Shown here piece after piece: positions 49,581 through 60,278 of a stretch of DNA of 64,000 nucleotides. Position 1 is the first letter of the stretch. Each line of letters begins with the position of its first letter. The notes beneath the pieces were generated by a model. It was not told where the DNA came from and did not search any database. It saw only the letters and a program-made list of their open reading frames with translations. The stretch comes from Aquatica leii. Its lineage: Eukaryota; Arthropoda; Insecta; Coleoptera; Lampyridae. Location: NCBI GenBank assembly GCA_035610365.1, contig CM069432.1, forward strand, positions 174,590,035 through 174,654,034, written 5' to 3'. The translations under genes were made by a program, and so were the position numbers.

Positions 49581-50043
49581 CTGAAACAATAATCACACTA
49601 TTAAAAGAAAAATATTTGGTAAAACATCATACAGTTAAAATAAAAAGATTAGTTTTAGCTGTGATCATGTGTTTTAATTGGTGTAGGAAGATTTTTTTTT
49701 CCAGCTAAATTTATAATAAAACCAGGTTAAACGCTTTTACGTTTCGCCAACTTTAATTGGCTTTTTCATCTGTAACAATTAAAAACAACAATAATATATG
49801 ATAAATGTTTACAATGTATCATCAAGTTAATAATAAAAAGTAATTACAAAATTGCAATTTTATATAGAAATAAAAATAATTTTTTTTATTTATAAAATAT
49901 ATTATACAGAAACAGAAAAATTTTTGTCAAAAATAATAAAACAAAATAATTACATTTGGACTAACTACATTTAATAAGTTAACACGAAATACAGATATTT
50001 AAAAATGGAAATGCAATTGAGAATAACAAGATATGGGAATCAA
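49581..50043. other. Non-coding stretch with a degenerate Penelope-like end
   Basis: On the minus strand at 49739-49772, CAGATGA...GCCAATT...AGTTGGCGAAACGT resembles the hammerhead-like ends seen at 9774 and 43741. No coding part accompanies it. Confidence 0.3.
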
Positions 50044-51133
50044 CCCAGATAGCACAGTCAGTTTGATACAAGGTTAAAACAAACTTGTTTTAACAATCAT
50101 ATAGACTGGAAACAAACTTGTCTGGAAACTTATATCAAGCATAATTCAAGCTTACTAGTTACCGCTACCACAAGCTTATTTTATAAAGTTTGAAAAAAGC
50201 TTATTAGACAAGCTGGAAAAAAGTATGTTGGGCAAACTTGAAATAACCATGTTGAACAAGCTTGAAAGAAGCGTGTTGGACAAATTTGAAAAAAAACCTT
50301 TTTTTTTTTTTGAATCAATTTATTTTCTAAAAAAAGTGGACTAAGATATAAAAAAATACATTGCGTTAGATAAAACTAAAAAAGGAATAACATAACAGTA
50401 TAAACTATATATGAAGAAATCGTTAAGCAATTTTAGTTTTTCCTGCTGAGTTTCCACATTGAATCGATTTCCTTGATTTCTGAAAAAAAAAACAATTGAA
50501 CTAGAACAAAAACATGCTAAGGAATAAAAGTAAATGTATATTTTCTTAATAATGTGTTGTACGTTTACCTTGAAGAAATGTGAATCCGTTTATTAAAATA
50601 CCAGATACAAAAACAAAATTGAAAATTTAATTATAGCTGAATAAAAACTTGTAGATAAAATGATATATTTTCTAAGTTATTAGCTGTTAGTCTACATCTT
50701 CTGTGGTTAATACAAATAGCATAAGTGAAAAACGATTTGGTCGAATATTTAATACCAGTGGCGGCTTCTCTATTAGGTCACTCGGACAATGACCCTCCAA
50801 AATGAATTAGAAAATTATTTTATTTACTTTAAAATTACAAGAACTCGCGTTTAAATCAAATTATCAGCGTTTGAATTTCAATTTTCATTGTAAGCGCAAC
50901 ATATGCGAAAACTTACGAATTTACCCGAGGCTGTTGTGTTTTATACTCCCTGTGTATTATATCGTAAGTTCTTGCCATAAGAGAAGAGCCCTACGTCATC
51001 ATCGTATTCATATGAATCAAGATTAACGCACTAGTCAAATTAAGTGTTAGTTTATTAGTTATAATTAAAAATTCAGTGTTGGCTATCCTGGTTAGTAGGT
51101 ACCTATAAGAATTAATTTTGCTGTCACAACACG

Positions 51134-54100
51134 AGGCTACGTTAATTCTCACACAAGCATGACCTTGAGATTGACGTTCACAGCCGAAATTAATGGCGGC
51201 AAATTCAAATTAATAACACGATTTCATGTGTTATTTATCAACTCTAATGGCGGCAAATTCAAAAGTTTTTCCAACTGTAATGGCGGCTAGTTTAAATTAA
51301 TGAGTAATAGTCAAATCACAAATGTAAAATTAAAAAACATAATATAATTTTTACACTGTAATTTATTAAATACTCTTAAACAACGTTTATAAAAATTTAA
51401 TTTAAGACTTCTCCTTGCTCTTGTTAATGTGCATATGTTTGTTAAGTAATTATAGATAATTTCATTTTTTATGCTTTATGTAGATGTTCACCTTTCAATT
51501 AATCTTTTTAATAGTTTTGCTTGTGAGAGCTTACGAATTGTTTCTTGTTCTTTCTCTCTTTTTAAAAAGAGTTTCTGGTTGTTACAATGAATCAGAGATG
51601 TAAGATTGTTTTCTCGTTTATGTGAGTAAGACTTGTTTTATGGTGTTATGGGCTATGGTGACCACCAACCCTCCTCCTTTATCCGGGCTTGGGACCGGCA
51701 GTGGCAAACCTCTAAGCTACTCAATCCACTCAGGGTTACCCCAGGCGAAGTTATAAATACAATAACAAATTAAAAATAACAATATGAGAATATAGTTTCA
51801 ATAATTTTAAAATCAACTTAATCACAAACATTGAAAATATAACTATTCACTAGAAATCAATCATCAGTTGATCGCCCTGCAAAAAATGTTTGTTTTTGTT
51901 GCGTTCTTTTCTTCGTTAAATTGCTATAATTTAGTCTTCTTATCCATTTATCATTATGTTCCATTAGTTTTCTGAAGTCTGTCATACTCAACTGACTAAG
52001 CATATTATTAAATGATTCTATTTTAATTTTCTTAAACGTTTCTTCGTCTGGTTCACTCTCAATTCTATTTTCCTGATCATCCATAAAAGACTGACGTCTT
52101 TCTTCGTAGCTGATGAAATGTTTTCTGGAACAGAATTACAAACGGTCTCTTTCTTGCAATAGTTATGATCACAGTGAGCTGTAACAAATTCATTAGCTTG
52201 CCTTAAACTAAATTCACTCTTCGCTCTTTCAAACATAGCTACCATATGCACATGCTTACATGTAGTAGCCTTAATTACATACTGAGGACACTGACATGTG
52301 TATTGATGAAAACAAAATTCACAAATTGTACAATACATAAGCCTGCAGTCACTTCCACACATTCTATTTCCATACAAAATTTTGTAAAACTTATTACTAT
52401 TTAAAGATTTTACTAAAAATTCACCAAATCCTACTTCTTCCACATTATTTTCTATTTGAGTAGCTCTATTATGACTTTCCCTAACGAGTCTTTGCTGGTA
52501 ATCATTAGCAGATGGCCTCTCCAGTTCCACTATTCTTTTCCAAACTTTATCTTCAACAACCTTCTCTAGTATATCTAACAATTTTTCTATAGAATTATTT
52601 CTTTTTTTGTTCAATTCGTCATATTTAATAAATTTGTGTAAGCTTTCAATTGCCATATTGGTATTAATTCCTGCATTTTTTCTGTAGCAATGTGACCACA
52701 TTTGGATCCTTTTTTTGTCCTGAAAATAATATTTCATTAAATAATTCAAAAATTCAGTTTCATTTTCATCTGTCAATTTTTTAAAATAATTTAAACACAA
52801 TTCCTCGAATTTTCCTTCATTAGTTTCACATAAAATTTTTCTCATTTCCTTCTTCATGTTATTTTTCAATAGTAAATTTTTCAACTTTGCCCTTCCTTGA
52901 ATACTCCAACTTTTTACAATATGCCAGGAACACAAGAGATGTTGTGGTTGATTATTCATAACTTTAACCCAAGCATTGTAGTATTTTGGGTCATCGTCTG
53001 TCATGAAATATAATGGTTTAACGTCAATTTCAATTTTTTCCTTTAGTGCACCTAAAAACACTTCATAAATTAACTGATCGCGCCTATTGGAAACTAAAAA
53101 TGCAACAGGAAACCCAACACCTCTATCATCTTTAACTAAAACAGTTGTAAGTTCCCAGCCTCTAATATTTGTATTATGAGTACCATCCATACATATGATG
53201 TCTTTAAATTCTTTTAATTTTCTCTCCATCACCTGATTCATGAATCCAACTGCAAAATCCTCATCTCGTAAGGCAAAATGCTTTTCCCCTACAATACAAG
53301 CTAAGCTACAGACCAAAACCAATACCACAACCATACAAACTACAACTAAACACAATAATGTATCAACATGTATAAAAACAATCCGTTTAAAAAAAACCTA
53401 ATTGCATAATCATTCAACTCTTCAAACACAAAACCACTTGATAGTGTTGAAAACAAATAATCATTTTTATAAATCAAAACAATTATCTAAAAAGCGTATT
53501 TATAATCATGCAGAAAGTAAATTATTATTAAAAAATATTGCACTTTTATATAAAACTTGTTTATAGAAACATGCAACCACCCTAAAAAGGTGCAAGCAAT
53601 TTAATTTGTTCATTTCAATAATTTATTGCATTGCTTAAAGAATATTGAGTTGGTTTAAGATTATAATTTCTTCCCACACATATATCTACATCTACAAATA
53701 TAAAAAACAATAAATGCGCAATTTTTTGGTATTAACGTGCAAGTATGCCAACTCAAAATAATATGATAATTTATTAACTTTGAATATGACACAATGCACG
53801 TATTATAACAATTGACATAAACAATTACCAATTTGTTTAAAAAGGAAACCAAACTTTTGGTCACTACTATTCCACTCATGTAGGACTTTAATAGCTGTTG
53901 CTGTCATGTCATCACTATCTCTGGATTTACTAATAACATTTTCTATATTCCGTAAATCTTGTTGCGTTAATAAATTCAGTCGGTTTATTTGGTGTCCTTC
54001 AATTTTTCTGGCATCTTTCAAAATTCTCGATTTAGTTACTCCACTTTTCAACTTATTAATAATATCATCTTTTTCCTCTTTTGTTAATCGTTGGCATCTA

Positions 54101-55180
54101 AGTTCTTGTTGATGGCCTACATGAGTTTTTACATATTTGACTTTAATAATACCTATAAGTAAAACATAAAAAAGAAAAACAAAAAAGATAAAATTATAGC
54201 ACCATTTTCAAATATTTTGGCAATAATCCTAGATGGACATGTTCCAGAAATTTTGATTGTTTTACTTGATTTTGGAAATCGTTTTGATGACTTGCTTTTA
54301 TAGCCTAAAATTAAAAAGAAGTTCCAATGCATAAACCCATATTATAGATACATGTATATTTATGTTTAAATAGTTTAATAATCAATCTGCTTACCATCAT
54401 AACTTCTATTGCAATCGTAGAATATCATTTCATATTTATATTCAGCATATTTGTTTTTTCTTCTAATAGTGTAATTGGTTTTTTTTCGGTCTTTCTGCAT
54501 CCAAGTATTAAAATCGGTATCACTAAAACTAAATTCTTCTATTTCCACTCTTTTTTGATGCTCTATTTCCAAATGTTTCATCAGTCTCTGATACGTTTTT
54601 AAAGGTGTAGTTCTATTTGCATTGAAACACAGAGGACAATAAATGTTAGGTTTCGATACTTTTTTGTTCGATGTATTTTCTTCCCTAGTTGTATGAATTT
54701 CTCTAACATGCCGATCTCTTGATGATATATGTCTAAAGATTTTATTGCATACGTTGCACGTGCGTCGATCCATAATTCGAGTTAAACCAAGTTAAATTTA
54801 AAAGCAAATGAAATAAAATATATACCTTAAAATAACCTAAAACAAAACATATATAGTAATAAATGTTAGAAAACAAGATTTAATATAAATAGCAACTAAA
54901 ATTGCTTTTCGTGTATCGTAATTACACAGAAAGTAAGTGTATTATATAATATAAGCAATTATCAATAAATTGCTACAAGAGGCGAAAGTTATAAAATTTG
55001 ATTTATTGCTTTACAGCGCGGGCTTTTAAACGCATGCGCATTAAATAAATTTTTAGTGAGAACCGCCAAAAAGTTGGAACTTTATTTCTAGTAACTTTTT
55101 ATGGGTTGGTACTAAGACTAGTTATTTTTTTGTTTGTGTGTTGGCTATTCCGAATGCTTGTGTGAGAATTAACGTATGCT
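51134..55180 (-). mobile_element. Complete Mutator-like element (MULE), innermost of the nest, 4.0 kb
   Basis: Perfect 9-bp duplication CACAACACG (51125-51133 and 55181-55189). The 27-bp TIRs (51134-51160 and 55154-55180) differ at two positions and share TACGTTAATTCTCACACAAG. Three GGCGGC-A/T-rich repeats lie inside the left end (51195, 51246, 51285). The element encodes a MULE transposase on the minus strand and is the only autonomous-looking DNA transposon in the window. Confidence 0.92.
52018..54773 (-). CDS. MULE transposase, four exons
   Basis: Exons on the minus strand: 54773-54395, 54304-54203, 54152-53829 and 53288-52018. All junctions are GT-AG and in frame, giving about 691 residues. 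N-terminal C2H2-type fingers (CNVCNKIFRHISSRDRH; CPLCFNANR) are followed by a FLYWCH/WRKY-like DNA-binding stretch (THVGHQQELRCQRL). The MULE DDE core has ICMDGTHNTN, MTDDDPKYYNAW...CSWHIVKSW and TNMAIESLHKF. A SWIM zinc finger (CQC...CKH) lies near 52310-52250. It would excise and insert the element, binding its TIRs in the nucleus. A second frame (52084-51857, MDDQENRIESEPDEETF) looks like the true C-terminal tail, so a 1-base shift near 52085-52130 may have truncated the protein. The core is intact. Confidence 0.85.
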
Positions 55181-55459
55181 CACAACACGTTTAACCTTCA
55201 AAATTAATTTTCGCTTAATTCGAGATTACTAATATTAAAATAAATATTAAAAACGACTGCAATTTATGTTCGATTAATTATATTTATCAAAGTGAAATTT
55301 AGATTTAAACATATGTAGTTATTACATTTTTCTAAAATAAAATCTAATTATTGAAGTAATTTAAAATGAAAAAACGTTTAAGCACAGCGACGCATGTATA
55401 ATACATTTTAAACGTAATTTTAATACATAAAACAACGAAATGAGCAGCATCTTGAGTAA

Positions 55460-56468
55460 CAATAGCAGACTTCTTTTTAAATCGGAGAGAGAGGAAAGTT
55501 CTACCCTAGCTCTATTTCATTTTACCGGCACTGCCACGTTAACATCTACAATATTCCTAAAACAACTAGAATTTTTTACATATCCCTAAATAAACGTTGG
55601 GAGTGGTGTACCTGCTTTGCAAAAAGTCAAGGTAAATAACCTAATTTCTAAATAAAAATAGTTGGATAATTCCAATGGAAATTATCTACATAGTTTATAT
55701 TATTACTATTATTTGAATTCTTAATAAATGGTTTGACTATTCATTAGAATATTTGAAGTCTGTTGATCATTTTTGTTTTTATTACACCAACATTGAATAA
55801 GATATGTTCGAAACAATTCGGTATTTCACTCGACTAAAGAATTCTATTATGTTTTCGATGCAAACTTATAATACGTAATGAATCTGAACAGTTAATATTG
55901 TTCGGAGATGGAGTTTTTATAGTTGTTATTTTAATGATAATTCTAGTGATAGTTATTTCATTTTAATTATTGCTACTAACCGAGTTAACAAGAATTTGTT
56001 GTATATTATTTGAGTTATGCTTAATTATATAGTTCAGAGTGTATTATATACATATTGCATATGATTATGAAATACATTTAATTTTTTCAATGATAATTTA
56101 ATCATTTAAACATTCAATTGTTTCCATCACTAGTTATAGGCATAATCGGAAGTTATAACTTTGTATGACTTTGTACATGTGACCCATAACGTGGCACCTG
56201 CTTTTGTGTTTATTCAAGTTTGTTTTAGTTTTTTTTTAGGCCTCGGGTTTTTTTTTTGTTTTTCAAAAGTAAAACAATTAAAAGTTAGGTTATTGTTTTG
56301 TTTTGTTGAAGATTTTGTTGTCAAGAATGACATTTATCTAGGGACATTTACAAAAATTCTAGTTAGTTTAGGGTAATTGAAGGTGCTGATGTTGCAATGC
56401 CGTTAAAATGAAATAGAGCTAGGGTAGAACTTTCCTCTCTCTCCGATTTAAAAAGAAGTCTGCTATTG
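55460..56468. mobile_element. TIR element with about 65-bp perfect-looking inverted ends
   Basis: CAATAGCAGACTTCTTTTTA at 55460 continues through CGGAGAGAGAGGAAAG and CTAGCTCTATTTCATTTTA. It is repeated inverted at 56404-56468. The interior has no coding sequence. I cannot find a target duplication, so the superfamily is unknown. It lies inside the 50963-57076 element but outside the MULE. Confidence 0.65.
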
Positions 56469-58369
56469 GTTTTAAAAAATGTTCAGCTTCAAAAACACTA
56501 TAAACCTCATTTATTTTAATCATCACTATCTGAGGATTCCGATGAACTTGAATCGTTTAAACCAACATTAATTATTAAAGATTCCACTGTAATGTCTAAT
56601 AACTTTCTAACTCTCTAAATAATATAATGTAATGCAAGTTAATCACTTCTTTCTTTAGCTTACTTCTTGAACAGACGTTAATGGGATCAAAGGACACCCA
56701 TTATCCTTTTCTTGTTGAAAGTATACAAGTAAATTAACCACCATTTGGCGAGACTGAGAGCGTAATGTTTTACCTTGTATAAAACCCGACATGCTTTTGT
56801 TCTAAAAAGAACAGTTTGAAATAAAATAATGCAAAATAATAATAATAACCAAAGATACAAAATGAAGCGAAAATGACAGCAAACCGTGTTTGACAAAACG
56901 TCAACTTGATTGAAGTCAATTGAACAACTTTATTCATAACGCATGCAATCAATCTTCCCTCTTTGTTTTACACATAGTTTATGTCTTGCTTATATAATAG
57001 TCAGTATGTCATTTCTTACATCAGTAGGTAATGACGTAGGGATCTTCTCTTATGGCAAGAACTTTATTATTCAACGGTATTATATAATGCAGCCGAATCG
57101 TAAATGATAGTTATTGTGGTTATTGTAGTCAAGAGTGCAACACGCATAATACATCTTATGCGAATTAGAAAAGACAACTAAATGGTTTCTGCGGTTGTCA
57201 GCCGGGTCCCATTTCGCGTACTCAATGCAATGCTTACGTCATTTATTATTATCTCCGCAATACGTGTTTGTAAAACAAAAATGCTGGAATGCACATTTTT
57301 TATCTCATACGACAAACTTTGCACTCGATTTTTTAGTTGTTTCGGTTGTTTGATAATATTCGTTTGTAACCAATGTCAATGACTTTCACAAGTTAAAAGA
57401 AAATTAATTATGTTTAAGCGTTGGTTTAAGTAAATATTACCGTTTTTGTTTTGATAAAAAAATTAATCGCTAATAATAGTTTAAATTTTGAAAGACGTTT
57501 AGAATTTAAAACCAATGGTCGTCCTCGGCCTTCAAATTCGACAAACAAGTAAACATAAAAATAAAGAAGTACACCGTAATTTTAAAGATTCTATTTGCGA
57601 TTTATCAGAATGGATTTGTGGATGTGAAGAAACATGGAAAAATCTTTAATTGAAAACATTGTAAATTTTAATGAACTCGTTATCGATCATTTTGCAAGTT
57701 CTAAAGATAAACGAATAGATCTTAAATATAAATCGCTTTAATGCAAAAAAGTTTTTTTTTACTTTTTGTGATAATTGCGTTTTTTTGAATATTTCAAAAT
57801 GACCCTCTGGTATGATTGACCACCAGCCGCCACTGTTTAATACAACTAATCGAACTAATACAAAAATATATAAATTATTAACAAATGTTAAGATATGTTA
57901 CTTTTGATTTCAGGTTATAAACATATTTATGCCCATTTGGGTTTTTTTAATAATTTGTTAAAACAGAAAATAATTTCAACATATGTAACTGAAAATTATG
58001 AATTTATATAAAAGAATCGATAGATCAGTATAGTCATATAAATTGACCGTTAAAATGAAAATAGAGGTCAGTGATAAAAACATTCCATACTATTTAAGAT
58101 TAAGGAGTATGGTTTTTTATGGTTGTACACTTTATTACAACACGTGTACAACATAACCTCAACAAAAATTGAATTACTCGATTAGTGTACTTAATTAATT
58201 TTACATTTAAGATTTAAAATGAATACCCACTCACCTTACTTTTTTCGAAGAACAGTAGTTACACAACAAACCGCAACAATAACAAAATAAAAATTCTAAG
58301 CTGCCTATTCAACGGTAAAAAAAAGGTAAAATGGCTAAGTTCAACCATCGTTGCCGCTATTTTGAAAAA

Positions 58370-58690
58370 CATACTAATTTTTTAGGTTAACGTACTTTTT
58401 GCAATAACTTCGAACAAAACGAATTTTAAAACTGCATAGACCAAGGATGTTTGTTCGTAGGAAAAGCTAACATTACGATTTTTATGTATCTATTTTTTTA
58501 GCCAATGAAAATATGTTACAAATATAATGGCGCACCTTTCAAATCAATCTTTGTTATAATTATTATTTAAAGAAAACGTACTGAAATCAGTTACAAAAGT
58601 ATTAACGTACTTTTACTTGAGCAAAAATATGCTGATTCAGTACAAATGTATACTAACTTGGGCAATATTCTTGGGCAACATTGACTATAG
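58370..58690 (-). mobile_element. hAT fragment, inverse relative of 14117-14440
   Basis: The inverse complement shares TTTTGTAACTGATTTCAGTA, CGTTTTCTTTAAA, TTTTAAAATTCGTTTTGTTC and GAAGT with the left part of the element at 14117. It ends at CAATGTTGCCC (58675-58690), a hAT-like tip. No transposase sequence. Confidence 0.6.
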
Positions 58691-59228
58691 CTACTTAACG
58701 AAGCATTCCGGCAACTTTCGGATAACACCGTTGCCAAAATAATAGTAGAGCTTGTTACGATTTATTTAAAGCTTATTACCAAGACTTATTACAAGCTTGT
58801 TTCATAGTTCAAGTGAAAGTTTAACATTGCAAGCACAATCAAGTCAAAAACAAACTGGTTGTAAGCTTACATGCTACCTGGGTAATAAACTTGCAATAAG
58901 CTTATTTTGCAAACTTGCTTCAAACTTTCCAACCAAGTTTCAAGTTTGATTCAAGGTTAATTCAAGCTTCATGTTTGAAACTTGCTTTAAGCTTGACATG
59001 ACAAGTTAAAAGCAAACTTGCCGTAAGCTTACGTGCTATCTGGGAAGGTAACATAATTTATAGAAAATTAATATTGAATAACTTCGATAAAGGAAAATAA
59101 GTTTGACATAAAATGTAAAATATTATAAAAATTTTTTAATTAACTTAATTATAAGTAAAATTGGGTAGAACAATTATTGTTTTTATTTTTTTTTCTATTA
59201 TTATAATATAATTAAATAATAAATTGAA

Positions 59229-59513
59229 TTATATTATGTTAGAAAATATGGAACTTAAATTCATTACATCATTACGGAAATTGATTGAATTTGTGTTACG
59301 TTTAATTTCAAACATCTCTAAGAAAGGGCGCGTATACAATTTTGGTTCTTTATGTAATATGGTTGGATTGGAGTAATCAAAACTGTGAAAATGATTTAGT
59401 GCATGCACTGTTAAGGCAGTTTTTGGTATCGATGGATTCTTAATAGCATTTTTTATTGAATTTTTATTGAAGTGAAACTTCTTTATCGGCGTTGGAAAAA
59501 AATTTACCGTCAC
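59229..59513 (-). pseudogene. Penelope-like element, C-terminal fragment
   Basis: Reads FDYSNPTILHKEPKLYTRPF and then INFRNDVMNLSSIF. This is the same C-terminal pattern as the fragment at 9127-9447 (NNPTILDFE...INF..RTDTQNLSTVYNN). The GIY-YIG catalytic part is not visible here. Confidence 0.6.
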
Positions 59514-59742
59514 ATTTTTCCGTTACGCGCCATCTTTTTTTTCGGTTACGGAAACGCAATAGCGACGTGATAAATAATATATCAATACTAAAGTGATCAA
59601 CAAAATCAAAGGCTTTATTTTAATTCTAATTCCAGTGGATTTTTAACAAAAGTAAGTAATTATATCTATTTTTCTAATACTTGGGTGGAATTAATTGACA
59701 TAGAGTATAAATTCTGAAATATGTTATTAATTTAAATTTAAA

Positions 59743-59848
59743 ATATTTAAGGTTAACCTCAGTTTCTGATTGAACGATGACATTTTAAATTTAATATATT
59801 TAAGGTTAACCTCAGTTTCTGATTGAACGATGACATTTTAAATTTAAT
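59743..59848 (+). repeat. 53-bp tandem duplication next to the gypsy LTR
   Basis: Two identical 53-bp units (59743-59795 and 59796-59848), each starting ATATTTAAGGTTAACCTCAG, followed by ATAT and then the LTR. It is probably a local duplication in host sequence. Confidence 0.9.
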
Positions 59849-59852
59849 ATAT

Positions 59853-60278
59853 TGTTACGTATCTATTTATTAAAAACTAATTTATTTAAAACGACTAAAA
59901 ACTACGTTTACTTATTCTAGAAATATATACACTTTTAAATTAACCGAGCTAATTAAATCTAATAATAATATTTAATAAAAACACTTCACTATAATTTATG
60001 TATAACCGTTGTATAACACTTAAGATAAGATAACGTTCTCGGATTTCACACTTGTTTACACTAATTATCACATACACGATTATTCTCGATTTATTTATGT
60101 AGACAAACACGTGCTAACGATACGTATTTATTTCAACTTGATAATCTTCTTAATACAGCTGCATTCGCGTTTCGACAATAACTGACCTACGATTTCCATC
60201 TTCGGCTTTTATAGACATCGGCGAATTCTTCTTGATCGTTCCTCACTTTTCGCTATATCTTCTAGAAACTAGATAACA
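59853..60278 (-). repeat. 3' LTR of the Ty3/gypsy element (boundary provisional)
   Basis: On the minus strand it starts TGTTATCTAG and ends TACGTAACA, with TGTTA/TAACA as the inverted tips. It contains CTATAAAAG (about 60206-60214) as a promoter core and AATAAA signals. The pol stop codon lies 8-10 bp inside it. No good polypurine tract precedes this start, so the true 5' edge could be slightly different; the 5' LTR is outside the window. Confidence 0.6.

Larger units (their letters stand above)
50963..57076. mobile_element. TIR element with 9-bp duplication, Mutator-like and non-autonomous
   Basis: Perfect 9-bp duplication GTATTATAT (50954-50962 and 57077-57085). The uninterrupted MITE at 24077 shows this site once. 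The ends share AAGTTCTTGCCATAAGAGAA and then CCCTACGTCAT, offset by a 9-bp indel at the extreme tip. It is about 1-2 kb once the elements at 51134 and 55460 are removed. Confidence 0.85.
50756..57835. mobile_element. hAT-type MITE carrying later insertions
   Basis: Ends CAGTGGCGGCTTC and, inverted, CAGTGGCGGCTGG, with a perfect 8-bp duplication TTTAATAC (50748-50755 and 57836-57843). Without its insert it would be about 0.95 kb and match the MITE at 24077-24990 almost throughout. Confidence 0.93.
50044..59044. mobile_element. CCCAGATAGCAC-ended TIR element, 9.0 kb because of nested insertions
   Basis: Both ends are CCCAGATAGCAC, flanked by AA on each side (50042-50043 and 59045-59046). AAGCTT/CAAGCTTG-like palindromes fill 50080-50290 and 58745-59035. 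Removing the insert at 50756-57835 leaves about 1.9 kb without any transposase, so it is non-autonomous. A second, near-identical right terminus (ATGCTACCTGGG) lies inside at about 58871-58882. A hAT fragment occupies about 58370-58690. Confidence 0.8.

Noticed and set aside
50044-50053. 8-9 bp target duplications around the CCCA-ended elements
   Set aside because: I compared flanks at 6683/8898, 47571/49124 and 50044/59044 at several offsets; only the adjacent 2 bp match.
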